A DNA stretch of 64,000 bases from Paragordius varius (Eukaryota; Nematomorpha): contig OZ176052.1 of the NCBI GenBank assembly GCA_964247055.1, positions 7,936,001 to 8,000,000 on the forward strand, read 5' to 3'. How positions within the stretch are numbered: the first letter of the stretch is position 1; each line of letters begins with the position of its first letter. Positions 12,301 through 50,243 of this stretch are shown piece by piece. The position numbers and the translations under genes were made by a program. The notes below the pieces were generated by a model that was not told where the DNA came from, ran no database searches, and was given only the letters and a program-made list of their open reading frames with translations.

Positions 12301-14835
12301 TATAACATTTAAACGCATTCATCAACAAGGTATATGAAAAATGTAGGAAAAATGTCATATAAAACGCTTTGATGTCCAATATTACCGTTTTGAATCGCTC
12401 ATAAAAATTGGAATTATATATAAATAAGATTAACACCTTTAGGATATATTTATTTTATTTACCAAAAAATCACAAAATTTAAATAAGCTGTTGATACTTA
12501 AATTTTGTAATCGAACTAGATTCTTGATTGTACGAAAAAGTTGACTTTAACATCTTATTATAATCTTTTAATTTTTTAGCAAATAAAATTTATGTAATCA
12601 ACTGTAATATTTATAATCTATAAAATTGATTACCGTTGACAAAAACATATAAGGACTGGGAATGTTGAGTCCGATTGATTTTTGCGTGGTGGATATAGCA
12701 CTGGAAAAAACCAGAGCTTATGTTTTGAGAGTGGCTGATAATTGTTTTTGAAGCCATATATACGATGGAACCAACCTTAACAGAACCATATATGACCTTC
12801 AAGGTTTATAAAATAATAATAATTAAAACTGTGATAATCTTGTTTTATAATTACTCCAATGGACATCTTATAATTACATATTATTTCTATAACATTTCAA
12901 ATTTAAAACAGATATGTCATATAATATAAATATATAAGCAATTTTAATAATATTTAGAGCTCAATAAGCGTGTAAATGCCATTATCATCTGAAAATATTA
13001 TTTTTTTCCATATTACTCTAACAGAGTTTTAAAAAAATTGGATTGGAACCTATCCCATTTTTGGTTCCGGCTTCTGTCATTTTGTCAAATAGTTCTCATT
13101 CCATTTTTAATTGATATAACTTAATTATTTTGGCACAATATAGTAAAAATTTTGAAAAACACTTCCAAAATTTTAAAATAGCACAAATAAGATTAAAAAA
13201 ATATTTTTTTGACACTATTTGGAATTACCGTTCCAGCTTCATTTATGTTAAACATAATTATGAAAAAAAACTATCCGTTTAATAGATAAAAAGTTTCCTA
13301 CACGCATTTAGCGTTAGGGCATGTTAGATCGAAATATATAAAATAAAAAAACTTTCTTAACTTAAGAATAATGTATTAACCTGATTTTGAGACACATTAA
13401 CCAAAGGCACCTGAGTAAGACTTCCACACAAAATATCCAAGGATTGATTAGTTGCATAATCAATATATGGAACATGTCTCCAATATTTTAATAAATAATA
13501 TCGCGGTATCCATAAAATTACGCTTGTGTCAACTAAAATTACAATAAATAAATAAATACTATTTGAAAATTGTTGATATTACATTATTAATTTTATAATT
13601 TTTGCTATATAAACATATATATTAATAAAATATTAAACACAATTTTTTTATTAGTAATTAATCAAGAACATTGAACATTTGAAATCGTTAGCATACATGC
13701 ATTCATTGACTGTAGGCCAGTTGTTTTCAACCAATCTAAAATTGTCCATAGTTATACTTTGATAATTTATAACTATTATTAATATTTTTACTGGAAAATA
13801 GTAAAAACACAATAGCTATCAAAACAAATATCGTAATAAATAACCAACTTTGCTCCATAAAAATTTGCAAGTTTTTACCTATCAAAGAAATGACCTTTAA
13901 CTTTTTTTTATAAATTTACATATTATAAGAACAATTATCGGATAATTATATTAATAAATATAATTATATAATGTTTAAGCAAAAACATGAGGGTTAAGCC
14001 TTAATTAATTAATATGGTTTTAGACTTAAAATAATGGGTAATTGAAACTTGACAAAATGAAACTTTACGATAAATGATTTCGGAATACACTTTTTAACAA
14101 TCTTAAGAGGCAAAATAATATGACAGAATATCTTATATATTCCAATATATTGTTTTATAACGATTTTTTCTGGGTGGAAAAGTAAGAAATCGCAATATCG
14201 TGTTTGGCAATTCGTCAATATATATATTCCCCTATAAAAAATAGTTTTAGCACGCAATTTCCAATTAAACTTAATCCTATCTCCTAGTATTATGCAATAT
14301 TATATAATCTTCGTTTATTTTTTTACATATATTGATTTGATATTAAACAAATAATAGTGCCTAAAATAACATTTATCATTATGTTTCATTTACCATTTAC
14401 AATGACATATCCTAATGAATTGTTTTTCGTCTTTATTTGAAAAATGCTATTTAGTGCTTTTGAGAATAACGACAAACTTATGATGTCCGTTCCCCCTTTT
14501 TCCTGGTATTTTCGAAAACCAAAAGCGATACTTATACAAATTTACATGAGATGGGCACATGCTAGAGTTTCGATTTCCAATATATTTGATTTAAATTTTT
14601 AAATTTTCCAATCTTATCACCTACTTGTTAAAAACGTATTGATCCGACAGGTGTTTTTATATAATTAATGTAATTATTATGAATAAAGATTACCATTGGA
14701 TTCGGAATCATTCAAATTGTCTGATGTGACAATCTGATATTGATTGGTGTCGAATAATCCCTCTTGAAAAGATTTTGAAGTCAAGAATAAAAAAATTGAA
14801 ATTAAACAAAACCATTCAATACCTTCATGATTCAT
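3488..14835 (-). CDS. Ig-domain receptor tyrosine kinase (VEGFR/PDGFR/FGFR group), 17 exons
   Basis: Exons, 5' to 3': 14694-14835, 13381-13532, 12634-12796, 11784-12125, 11105-11280, 10570-10769, 8561-8957, 8232-8400, 7864-7985, 7619-7787, 7238-7459, 5618-5749, 5447-5547, 5015-5134, 4578-4648, 4366-4506, 3488-4097. All junctions are GT-AG and phases close to 1142 residues. The start Met precedes a signal peptide. About 580 extracellular residues hold several Ig-like units (paired Cys in [46 protein letters not shown]). One transmembrane helix lies near residue 590, then a [11 protein letters not shown] juxtamembrane motif. The kinase has GHGTFG (682-687), Lys709, Glu726, HRDLACRN (832-839), DFG (852-854), activation-loop tyrosines in LYSYNYVK, and [14 protein letters not shown]. 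The kinase insert is short, so this is a split-kinase RTK. FSLG and NYVK favour VEGFR/PVR; ELY-like/MQECWH and KP spacing also fit FGFR. APE reads ALE, as in MET. A 165-residue Ser/Asn-rich tail follows. Ligand unknown. Confidence 0.92.
5809..7065. mobile_element. Full-length foldback (palindromic) transposon, copy 1
   Basis: The ends are CACGGTGCGCG and, reverse-complemented, CACTGTGCGGCC. The two arms, about 590 bp each, pair along their whole length around a loop near 6410-6490, for example TCAAAGCGGAAGCTGC on one side and its complement on the other. The flanks are TAT/TAT, compatible with a 3-bp target duplication. No transposase frame is seen, so it is non-autonomous. It makes up most of the RTK intron 5750-7237. 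A second copy lies at 34566-37320. Confidence 0.75.
9153..9459. repeat. Foldback MITE, family M1, copy 1 (RTK int. 8958-10569)
   Basis: The left end is TATATACCATTTACAG then TCAAATTCACCC; the right end is the complementary GGTGAACTTGAATTGTAAATGGTATAT. The arms are built from about 20-bp modules (TTGAATTGTTCGAGGGTGAA), repeated three times on the right. The shared core (ATGTGT...CTGAAAAAATAATAAA) recurs in four other copies of this window. A (TA)n run sits inside at 9294-9327. Confidence 0.7.
9460..10140. repeat. Foldback MITE, family M2, with expanded 21-bp array
   Basis: The left arm (AACCATTT...TTGCACTT...GAACACTTCAAGTTGGTCC) pairs with the right end (TTTGAAGTGCAAATGGTATA). The right arm has expanded into a 21-bp tandem array, 9928-10125, with unit CAAGGACCAACTTGAAATGTT, about nine units long. 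Because 21 is a multiple of 3, both strands show open frames of a repeated heptapeptide; these are not taken as genes. It lies next to the M1 copy in the same intron. Confidence 0.65.
11467..11685. repeat. hAT-like MITE fragment in RTK intron
   Basis: The left edge AGTGGTACTCAAACCGCGGCC is of the Charlie/hAT 'CAGTGGTTCTCAAAC' style. A GCGGCCC block and GAGTGGCG near 11678 lie at the other side. No coding sequence remains. Assignment rests on terminal style only. Confidence 0.4.
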
Positions 14836-17588
14836 ATCAATAAATTTAAATTTTCATGATAATGAAAAAATATTTATAAGATAAAAAATATGAAGGGATG
14901 GTTTATTTCTAAGAAAAATTAAGAGTGTAATATCATTACAAAAAAGAAAACAAATACATGCACACATGATAATGTAATATTATTATTAGATAAAAAGAAG
15001 ATACATAAAACGAAGCATATTTTTAGCCATACTACACATGTAAATGCCTTGAAGACAATTAATATTGTATTTTACGATAAAGTTTGTTTGAAATTAATTT
15101 TTAATATAGCCCAATGTCGGGGCAAATGTTATTTTTTAAATGCCATTTAAAATATATTCTTTAATAGAAAAGTGGAAACATATTGGTTTTTGCTCAACTT
15201 CAATGGGAGAAAATAGGCATATAAAATATCGTTTTCTTAAAACATAATATCTTTTTGCGAAGAAAAAATTGGCTCGGGTCTTGTTTTTCTTAGGTCAAAT
15301 GGTTCTGATTGGGGATTCATTTTCATAAAACAAGCCCAAATATTTTGATACAATGTTAGGAGGATATATAATATTTATATAACTTTAAACATCACAAAAT
15401 CTTATTTCTAATTTATCCGAAAATCTAAAATCATACTTTTATAATTAAAATAAAACAATATCAACAAACATGGCAAACATAACATAAAAATATTCTAAAA
15501 CAAAAAAAAACATTTTTAAAACAGTTCAAGAACCGTATTTTTGAAAGGTTTCTGGAATGATAATTATATTGTTTCGCCGAAACTCAAATCCCTGACAAAT
15601 GGAGTTTAATAGTGCCACAACGTATGGAATAATGGGAATTTATTTTTTCAACAACTTCACCAATTTGAGCGGTAGTCATTTTTTTATATCTCTTGCACCG
15701 TTTCCATATATATTTTTTCCAAAAAATATCATTGCCAAAAATAGTTGAGATCCAATTTGGTGTTTTAGCAAAATTTATTTTGTTTCAATTTCATTGTATT
15801 TTTAATCAAATGGCTCTGAATTAGTACCATTTTTTAAACTTCAGATATCCTCATTTTTTTAGAGAATATGAAAAATAGCCACTAAGTCCCAAAGATGGCA
15901 CTTATGAAAATTGAAAAAAATGTTATGATACAAATATAAAAAATATACTATTTTCAGTGTTTATTTTGGATAGCTAAAAAAGGGTACCGTTTTGGTTTCA
16001 TAAAAACAGTTTTTGTTTCTAGAATTTACCTCTGCCATTACTGGAATAATTTGAAACTTTAAATAAATTTAACCGTTTCTAGAATATGGAATTAAAAAAA
16101 ATCGATGAAATCACCTTTAAATGCTCATATTTATTTGTCTTAATAATCACATTTATATATGTAAAACTTAAAAATTTGTTGATATTATTCTTTCAGATGT
16201 ACTTTATGAGATTAGGAGTCAGAAGATGCAGAATGTTTTGATAGTGAGTGATTTAATTCCCCAAATTATTAATACTTACGAATTTTACTAAGGGTAGAAT
16301 CTTATTGGTAGTACAGTTTACAAGCTAAAACAGTCAATGCATAAACCTTGGTGAATGGTTTAAGTAACAGTATTTTTTTGGTAGTATCTAATTTTAACCA
16401 GAATACAAACAAACAGATATCATTATAGGTTACATGTAAAATGATTTTTTGGTTAGCGTTACGATTAAAAACGACATTTGTACAAAATCAAGGATAACCG
16501 CAAGAATCTGTTCTTTGAAATTTGTTTTATTCGGGATTCGTTAAACACCAATAATTTATGTAATATTATGTCTGTACCAATTCTTTAGTAAATATGGATT
16601 TTCAACCATACACACAATGTGCTAGAATAAACATATTATTTACGGGTGATGCGGTGTATCGTATGATAGTTGGATTTATTTACATACTTAATTTAAATGA
16701 GATAAAAAAATTTAAAATTTTAAGGCATATCTACAATTTTAAAGGAAAGAATAAAAGAGGATATTTCGAATTTTACACATCCTGATTGGTGGTTGTGTGT
16801 GTGTTGCTACAGTCGAGGTCGACTTTTTGCAATATTTTAAATAAAACTTCTCCATAAATTGCGGTTTGTAGTTTTAATGTTGAGTTGAGCCAAGGTTGCG
16901 TGAGTTTCTTGTTGAATATTGTCCACCCATCCTTCTTGGGCCCCTTTTACGTGTACCGCTAACTTTACCCAACATCAAGGACTTTTCCAGTGAATTAGAT
17001 CTCATAATATGGTCTAGTTTGGTGCGGATGGACATTCCGAGCAATGACATGTCGGGATTGATTTTATACAAAATTGCATTGTTAGTAATTTTATCCGTCC
17101 ATTTCATTTGTAAAATTTTTCTCCACATCCACATTTCAAAAGAGTTAATTATCCGTGTGTCGGATTTTTTTAAAGTCCAGCCTTATCCGTAGAGGGAAGT
17201 TGGAAAAACGATGGCGTTTGCAAGCCGAATTTTCGTTTTTAAGGCTGACATCATGGGATTCCCAGATTTTGTTATAATTATTTGCGGCCGTTTTGGCCAC
17301 GACTATCCTTCGTTTTATCTCTGGAGTACAATTATTAGCATCACAGAAAGGTTAAAAAATCTAACAAATTACAATGGTTTATGGTGATAAAGAGTCGTTT
17401 AAATATTTTCATTCAATGTTATCGCTAATTTTGGCTAATTCTAAAATTGCTTAAATAAAAAAATTAAATACCATGTTTAACTATTTACTGTGTTTAATTT
17501 TAAATACTTCATGGATGCAATCAATATATGCAAAATTCCAAACCGAGCTTAGCAATATAAAAATTAAAATATTAATATAAATAATTTA
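14836..17588. other. Intergenic region between RTK and ATG101
   Basis: This 2.75-kb stretch lies upstream of the RTK start and downstream of the ATG101 stop. Apart from the LINE scrap at 16790-17345 I see only AT-rich sequence with short poly-A/T tracts and no conserved frame, also when allowing for 20-30 nt introns. The RTK promoter must lie in its left part, but no core promoter element can be named. Confidence 0.5.
16790..17345 (-). mobile_element. LINE 3' fragment (RT C-terminal region)
   Basis: Minus-strand translation gives MWMWRKILQMKWTDKITN, then SLEKSLMLGKVSGTRKRG and RRMGGQ, the familiar end of many animal LINE ORF2 proteins ('W.WRRMLRISWTDRVTN ... GK..GRRGRGR'). An upstream in-strand scrap matches the 'R...AKTA.N...KIW' segment of the same proteins. 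The frame is broken, the RT core is absent, and no target duplication was found. It is a dead 5'-truncated copy. Confidence 0.65.
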
Positions 17589-17590
17589 TT
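17585..17590 (-). terminator. Poly(A) signal overlapping the ATG101 stop codon
   Basis: On the minus strand the stop and signal are merged as TAATAAA. If used, the 3' UTR would be only a few tens of bases long. The motif is exact, but use is inferred. Confidence 0.35.
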
Positions 17591-18366
17591 AAATATATAA
17601 TGTATCTTTTAATATTTTTTTGACAGTCCCAGTCATATTTTGGCAGATATTGGTATATATTATCTATATTTAAAATTATTTTATACTTTAAATAAATATG
17701 GTTGCACATGCGTATAATGCGTATCAAACACAGTATTAATATTGGCTTTAGGTGGAATCATGGGAGTATATGTACTCTCAATAATTTTCAAATTGACAAA
17801 TATAATAAGCTGGTTTATTTGTTCATTTATTTGTTCTCTCTGTTCGTCTATAAACCATTAAAATAAATTTACCCGAGATTGTTTCCAAAAGGTTCAATTT
17901 AAGATTCCATATTTCCCATGGAATAGATTCACTTGGAAATGGCCATCGAATTTGTTTTTTAAGATAAAACACTAATGATATCTACAATGGTAAAATAAAC
18001 TACTTCAGGGTGAATTAATTTATTAATGCTTATATGTTTAACAAAACTTTTGAGCTCTTTTTTTATAAAAACATCCAAATCATCAGATGCGCATCGGACC
18101 TTTAAAATACACTGTATAAATTTACGTAAGTTAAATCTAAAGTTTGGCAATCGACATCCGTAATTCCAACAGATCCAACACTATATTCATCTTCACCATA
18201 TGTAAACTATACTTAATGATTGAAATATACTTTCCCTGTAGTTCTATGAAATAAAATGGTGTGAAATATTGCTTAAGTTATAATTAATAATGATTATACC
18301 AGATAAAGCTTCTTCAATTTGTTCATAAACGAGATCAATTTTTAAAAGGTGATTATTTGCATTCAT
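17589..18366 (-). CDS. ATG101: Autophagy-related protein 101, seven exons with six 22-28 nt introns
   Basis: Exons: 18300-18366, 18231-18271, 18126-18206, 18004-18099, 17873-17981, 17687-17847, 17589-17663 (209 residues; human ATG101 has 218). Introns are 28, 24, 26, 22, 25 and 23 nt, all GT-AG. With them removed the product follows ATG101 almost end to end: MN start, QIEEALSAIFHTILFHR, TGKFTYGEDEYSVGSVG, TDVDCQTLDLTYVR, ISLVFYLKKQIRWPF, SIPWEIW, NTVFDT, VQPYLFK and a C-terminal KKILKDTLYI. ATG101 is a HORMA-fold subunit of the ULK1/ATG13 autophagy-initiation complex; the WF-finger region before PWEIW (IRWPF) is present. Without splicing the gene is shattered by frameshifts and stops, so ordinary predictors would miss it. 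AATAAA overlaps the stop codon. The start lies 25 bp from the GluRS start on the other strand. Confidence 0.93.
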
Positions 18367-18391
18367 AAGTTAAGTCATTTGTATCGACCAC
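18367..18391. promoter_or_regulatory. 25-bp divergent start-codon spacer (ATG101 / GluRS)
   Basis: Both start codons are supported by N-terminal similarity to their families. Only 25 bp separate them, with no TATA box. Core promoters and 5' UTRs must therefore overlap the neighbouring gene, or one mRNA gains its 5' end otherwise (for example spliced-leader trans-splicing, though no AG acceptor lies in the spacer ahead of either ATG). Confidence 0.5.
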
Positions 18392-30406
<12,015 letters not shown>

Positions 30407-30439
30407 AATGACGATGTTATTGCAATTTGAATTTATTTA

Positions 30440-30445
30440 AATAAA
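30440..30445 (+). terminator. Candidate poly(A) signal of GluRS
   Basis: AATAAA 34 nt after the TAA stop at 30404-30406. Position fits a genuine gene end after the third WHEP repeat and supports separation from ProRS, though AT-richness makes chance occurrence easy. Confidence 0.4.
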
Positions 30446-31549
30446 TATTGCAACCACTTTTTTATATATAACCTTATTTAAATTATATATTTATTGAATT
30501 CAAATTAGGTTGTTTTCTTTACAGTGTTATAATATAATTTTAATATAAAACATCAGCTATGTTTATCTCCAAATTTTTTTAATTAAACCATTTTCTCCCT
30601 TATTATTTGTAACAGGATAAACTTAGGATAATAAAGGCTTTGTTAGGCTTAGTGCAAAATTGTACAAATGACCTTTAATTGTATATATATAATTTGATGT
30701 AAAAATCGCTTAAAGACTATATATTATATAATTTGATATTGAGATATCATGAAAAATATTTTACATCCATAAATTATTGACAAGATATTGGAAAACTTGA
30801 TTTTAGATGTTCCATGCATTAAATATTAATTTTTATATTATCTTTGACTGGAAAATCGCTTGACCAATACTTTGATTTTTATTGATTTTATACAGCCGCG
30901 TAGCTCATGATAACATTTTATTTAAATTCATATGTTTTGCACCATTTTTAATAAATAATGATTGTAAGCTGCGATACACATCGAGAATCTTTCGCGGTTC
31001 ACACAACCTTGTGTGCACCACCTCCACCCCAAAGGTTTATGAATATGGGGAAGATAAAAGTACTTAACTAAACCAAACACTAAATTTGGAATATGCCTAA
31101 ATTTTAATTACAACACACCAAAACGATTAATGTACATAATTTTCATATAGAAATCAGTTTAGCATTTGTATGATCAATAAAGTAGAATATGCTTTTTGAT
31201 GGTGTTGTCAACTAACACATAGGTAAAGCGGTATTGGCTCACTATATTTTCGTGTTTTATACTTAGGGTTTTTCGTATATTCGAAATAAATTTTAACGTA
31301 TAGGTCAAATTTTTAATCATGGTTTAATCCAAATATTGCTAATGTAATCAAACCGTTTCCATACTGAACCCAACTTGAAGAGCGTTTCGCTGGTATGACA
31401 ACTTTATTTAATGAAAAACCAGAAAATATTTTTTAACAATGATAATAAAAATAATGGATATCATATTAATTTTAAACGTTTTCGTTATTGTTCCACTGAT
31501 GCTTGGGGTAACACAGTTTTGAAAAGTAAAATAAAGTATGTGTGATAGC

Positions 31550-32283
31550 TAGGGTTGTGCTGACAAGTCATAATCCGGTCAGTGACTATTTATTTTTTGA
31601 CCTTGGTCATTTTAAAAACACATGTTTTTTGAAAAATTGCTGGTAAATTTTTTTGGAAGAGCAATAGTAAGATTTTATTGTTTTTTAAGATATTTTTTTA
31701 AAATATATGCTCATTTAACTATAAAGACATGTAAGTATTGCTATTTTTATTTCTACTTTTTTAAGAGCCACTATTGCTTTAGCCTATCTAATAAAAATAA
31801 CAGCAGCGGCATTCTTGTTAATACCAATTATGTGTGGGTGTTAATCCTGCTTTCACTAGGCATCGTTATAACATTAGCATTTAAGCATATCCAGTTATTT
31901 TGTAAAACCTAACAATCAAGCACTTTGCAATATATGCAATTATTCCATATATGTCAACCAATAAAATGAAAAAAAAACATTTTATAATTGGATTTTACAA
32001 TGATGAAAGAAAGTTTAAAACAAACTAGGTTTCATTTGAAATATCCAGTATTAAAAGTATTTGAAGATTCAGAAGGCCACAAATAATTAAATTTGAAATA
32101 TAAAAAAATATATATAAACTTTTTTTTAAAAAATGACATTATTAGTGAAACGCAAGTGTCGCACGAACATTATTTTCACAATCCAATATCGCATGATATT
32201 TAATTAAGTAAAAGTGGTCATGACCATGGTCTGACTGGGTCTCACCGGACTTTTTTGAAAAAGCAGTCAAAAGCACAACCCTA
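31550..32283. mobile_element. hAT MITE with perfect 8-bp target duplication
   Basis: Terminal repeats TAGGGTTGTGCT and AGCACAACCCTA, each flanked by GTGATAGC (31542-31549 and 32284-32291), an exact 8-bp duplication typical of hAT. Subterminal pairing continues (GGTCAGTGAC / ACCCAGTCAGACC; GACCTTGGTCAT / GGTCATGACCATGG). The interior has one 96-codon ORF without similarity. Non-autonomous and fairly young given the intact duplication. Confidence 0.85.
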
Positions 32284-33585
32284 GTGATAGCGCTGGTTCA
32301 AACATTCATAGACGCAGTAAAATATTTAAATTCTTTTCCGAGACATAAAAAAAATTTCCATGCCAGAAAATACTTCAAGGGCTACGGTTCGAGTGCGGGA
32401 TAGGGGATAAATGTACCATATATAACCAAGAAAGCTTTCTGCCTTGCCATGATTGACAGCGTTGATTGAAAATTAAGCACTCTCTGGTATTTTATTTCAC
32501 TCAGTGCACATATGAGTCTGACGCGTCTTTCTAATATCCATCCTTTTTTGCATATATTTTAAATATTTTCATTGCACGATATATATTTAATGGCTTTCTT
32601 AAATCTTACAACCTTTAGGATATGCAGGAAAAAATATTTTCCGATAGATAAAATAGTATTCTAATGGCACTTTTTGTTTTGGGCTGTACGAGTAATATAA
32701 AGTCATTACCTCTTTTATTATGACTCTTTGAGATAAGAATAGGAAAAGCTCACATTTTTCTTTATGTGCTAACCTCTTCTTTCCAAAAACAACCACTTTC
32801 AATATTTTAAACTATGTATAAAAAAAGCAAAAAAAATATTTAAACCATTTTTAGATAAGGGCTCCGAAAGTTGCAAACTTTTGGACCATTTAAAATGGGA
32901 GCGACTTTTCTGGTATTCTAAAACGTGTGGAAACAAAAAGACTTTAAGAAAGTTTTTATACCTTTCCATCATAAAAAATATCATCACCCTCGCTTCATCA
33001 AAAATCTGCAATTAAATTTATAAGCTAAATATCCATTTTTTGGAACTTTTATTTATGTCAAAATATAGCATAGATATTTAATATTTTTATCGCGCAATCT
33101 TGACATATTTTAAAGAATACTTGCCCAATTTAGACATGTTCGAAAATTTTATTTTAAGCGCACATTCAATATTTTTTAGTAATATTTTTTGGATTAAACA
33201 TTTGGTTTTCACCGAAAAATGGTGATTTAGAAAATGTCCACGTTTGCCATTTTATGATCTGGAGCAGTGACCAAAGTGGTAATACCTTTATACTCGTAAG
33301 GCTTAAAAGTACCATGATAATTTTAATAATTTTGAGACATTTTTTATCAGAATAAATGATTATATCAGATTTTTTATAACCTTTTTCTGCTCTGCATACT
33401 TTAACAGTATTCATGAATTCCATAAAATCTTTATTTTCTTGTATGACACTTTGTCAGTTTGTAGTTTTGATTAAAACTGAACACTAAATTAATTTTCACA
33501 CAGGTTTTTGTGAATGTAGTTCATAACACATTTTTTATTACGTAACCGCATGGTAATAAAATTTAAAATTTAGGATCAGGATAAC

Positions 33586-48069
<14,484 letters not shown>

Positions 48070-48146
48070 ATATTTTTACGACACATTAGCTTTTGTTCAC
48101 CATTTATCCAAAAAAATGCATAAATTTTTTTTTATAACAAAAATGC

Positions 48147-48152
48147 AATAAA
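48147..48152 (+). terminator. Candidate poly(A) signal of ProRS
   Basis: AATAAA 78 nt after the ProRS stop, followed by TGTG-rich sequence and a TTCGTTTTT stretch. Position is reasonable. Confidence 0.4.
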
Positions 48153-48783
48153 TGTGAGTGATCCAAATTTATAATTCGTTTTTAGATTATTGTACAAAAT
48201 GTATCATCGTATGACATTCTTCAAATGGAAGATTGCGTGTAGTAAAAAATGATTATACTCAAATACTCACTAATATTTTGTTCTTGATAAAAAAATTAAT
48301 TAAAAAAGAAAAAATAGAATTTTTGGAATAATTTCCAGAAATATGATAGATTTTTTCGATTTAATAGAATTATAATTCATTTTAAATATTTGACAATCAG
48401 ATGTACATAAACCTTTTGTTGTATTCATATGCTAATAATTTTTTAATATCGAAGTAAAAAATTTATTTATATTTTTTACCACCATGTATATGAAAAAGGT
48501 AATTATGGAAAATAATTAAGTATCAATCCAAACATTTATTTTTTGAAGGAGTTTTACATTCGTAATAATAACATTTAATTTTTGGCATATATATTGTAGT
48601 AAAGTAAATAAATATTAAATCAACCCAACGTGCCCCATATTATTATAATTTTTTACTGTCAATTTTGTTTAAAACATTTTTGTTTAGTAATGATTACTTT
48701 TGTAAGAATATTTTATTATATTCGGATAAGTTTGTTAATAATAAGACTAAATTTCACCCTTTAGAAATAAAATAATAGTTTCT

Positions 48784-48932
48784 TTAACTTGACTCCCATG
48801 TCATTTCCTTTAATTCTTTAATACAATTCCCAAACCCTTTAACATAGTCGAGCCATGTTGACATGAGTCTTATCTTTTTTCTTTTTGTGTTTCGACTTGT
48901 TCAACAATTAAATCTTGTTCTAGAGATGCCAT
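48784..48932 (-). CDS. Small candidate ORF, 41 residues if a 23-nt intron is removed
   Basis: From ATG 48930-48932 a frame reads MASLEQDLIVEQ and soon stops. A second frame reads IRLMSTWLDYVKGFGNCI and continues to a TAA at 48784. A GT-AG interval of 23 nt between them would join the two as MASLEQDLIVEQ + IRLMSTW..., in line with the ultrashort introns nearby. An AG acceptor sits one base before the ATG (TTTTTAGA|ATG), so this could be an internal or trans-spliced exon. No family recognised. It may be chance in AT-rich DNA. Confidence 0.25.
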
Positions 48933-49069
48933 TCTAAAAATATATTATATAAATTATTGCTTTTAAAGTATATTTACTAGGATGTTACGGTCAGTATTCA
49001 AATCTTTATTTTCCAGTTTTTAAAAAGCATAATAACTCTAATGTTAAAACTAAAATGTTCTCATCTGTC

Positions 49070-49300
49070 ATGCAGGCTAAATTTTAGCAAAAATTATCCA
49101 AGATAGGGTACATGAAGTGATAGCCAGAGTGATTCCAGATGTTCAAGCAGGATTTCAGAAATAGAGAACAAAAAATTCCATCTTTAATGTTAAATGTATA
49201 ATCGAAACCTGAAAGAATATTATCAATTGGAGTTATATATATGTTATCTAGGGTGTATATGATTGGTAAAATTAGGGTCAATATAAATATATAAAATAAT
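49070..49300 (+). mobile_element. LINE reverse-transcriptase scrap
   Basis: Plus-strand reading gives KILAKIIQDRVHEVIARV, then IPDVQAGFQK and KNSIFNVKCIIE, corresponding to the RT segment 'K.LA.I...R......I...QAGFR..R.T.D.IF'. It decays into stops after 49200. The 65-codon minus-strand ORF here is its shadow. Confidence 0.6.
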
Positions 49301-50243
49301 TAAGGTGTTCATAACTTTAATATGTTGAATTTATATTCTACTAAATGAATTCCATCATTATCACATCCTGCCCCACACTTATCAATTAATTACTTAATAT
49401 AGTTTGGATATAGTTATAATTAATAAATATTCTGATTTATAATTTATTTTAGAGGTGTATATTACAATTTTAGGATGAAATCATCAATGATTTTTTAAAT
49501 TTAAATCCTCTTGTTAGTATTTTTATAATTTGTTAAAATATTTCGTTTATAGAATTGTTCCATTAATTGCACCTAAATTATGCGAAAAACAAATATCATA
49601 TATTAATATTATATTTATTAAAATATTTTTTTATTATTAAAATAATTTTATATTATAAAAATAATTATGTATCATTTACATAAATTATAATGGTTGTGTT
49701 TGCATTGTAACTCACAATAGTATAATAAGAATGATATATTTAATTATGAATATTATGTTTGTGGCTTTATTATCACATGTTTGCCTGAGGCTAAAAACAG
49801 GTCCTTTGGGAAAATGTATTGGGATCACAGAATTTCACAATAAATTTTTTGGATGGTTTTGTTTTTTATTGAAACAGCTTTAAAAACGTCTCAAACTGTA
49901 TTGCTGATCTCCAAAGACAGTAATTGATGAGGAACATTCATAGTATGTTTAACCTAAAAGACTAAAACTATTAATCAATGAAGAAAGTGGCTCGCTTTAA
50001 CTTTTATATATAATTTTGCCAATGATCCCTTTTCTGTCAAAAATATATCGTTTCGTGTGCAACAAACATATCGATAATGACATTATTACATTGTATGGTT
50101 AAAATAGCAAAATTATAAAGCCTATTATCGATTGATCTGTTTTCATAGATAATGAAATACAAAAAACAATATATAAAAAAACAAATAGTATGTTACTAAA
50201 AATTTATGATAAATAAACATTTTCGAATCCTAAAAAATTGAAA

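Larger units (their letters stand above)
30407..33573. other. Spacer between the GluRS and ProRS halves
   Basis: No further WHEP repeat or synthetase exon was found here on the plus strand. It holds a hAT MITE (31550-32283). Around 30890-31070 and 31340-31420 short, less AT-rich stretches occur that match nothing I know. If the two halves were joined in one mRNA, this would be a single 3.4-kb intron that skips exon 30314-30406. Confidence 0.6.
48153..50243. other. Convergent spacer between ProRS and the GPCR
   Basis: Apart from the small ORF at 48784-48932 and the LINE scrap at 49070-49300 the sequence is AT-rich with no conserved frame. ProRS (plus) and the GPCR (minus) both end into it, so it should hold only 3' ends. 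Confidence 0.45.

Noticed and set aside
12126-12308. Extra RTK exon ([11 protein letters not shown] frame)
   Set aside because: The exon at 12634-12796 joins 11784-12125 directly in phase; this segment breaks the phase and has no matching sites.
17589-18366. ATG101 as a frameshifted pseudogene
   Set aside because: All six interruptions are GT-AG, of narrow size, and removal restores the family sequence exactly; random damage would not do this.
31622-31912. 96-codon plus-strand ORF
   Set aside because: Inside a hAT MITE; hydrophobic AT-driven composition and no similarity.
49084-49281. Minus-strand 65-codon ORF
   Set aside because: Antisense shadow of a LINE reverse-transcriptase scrap.
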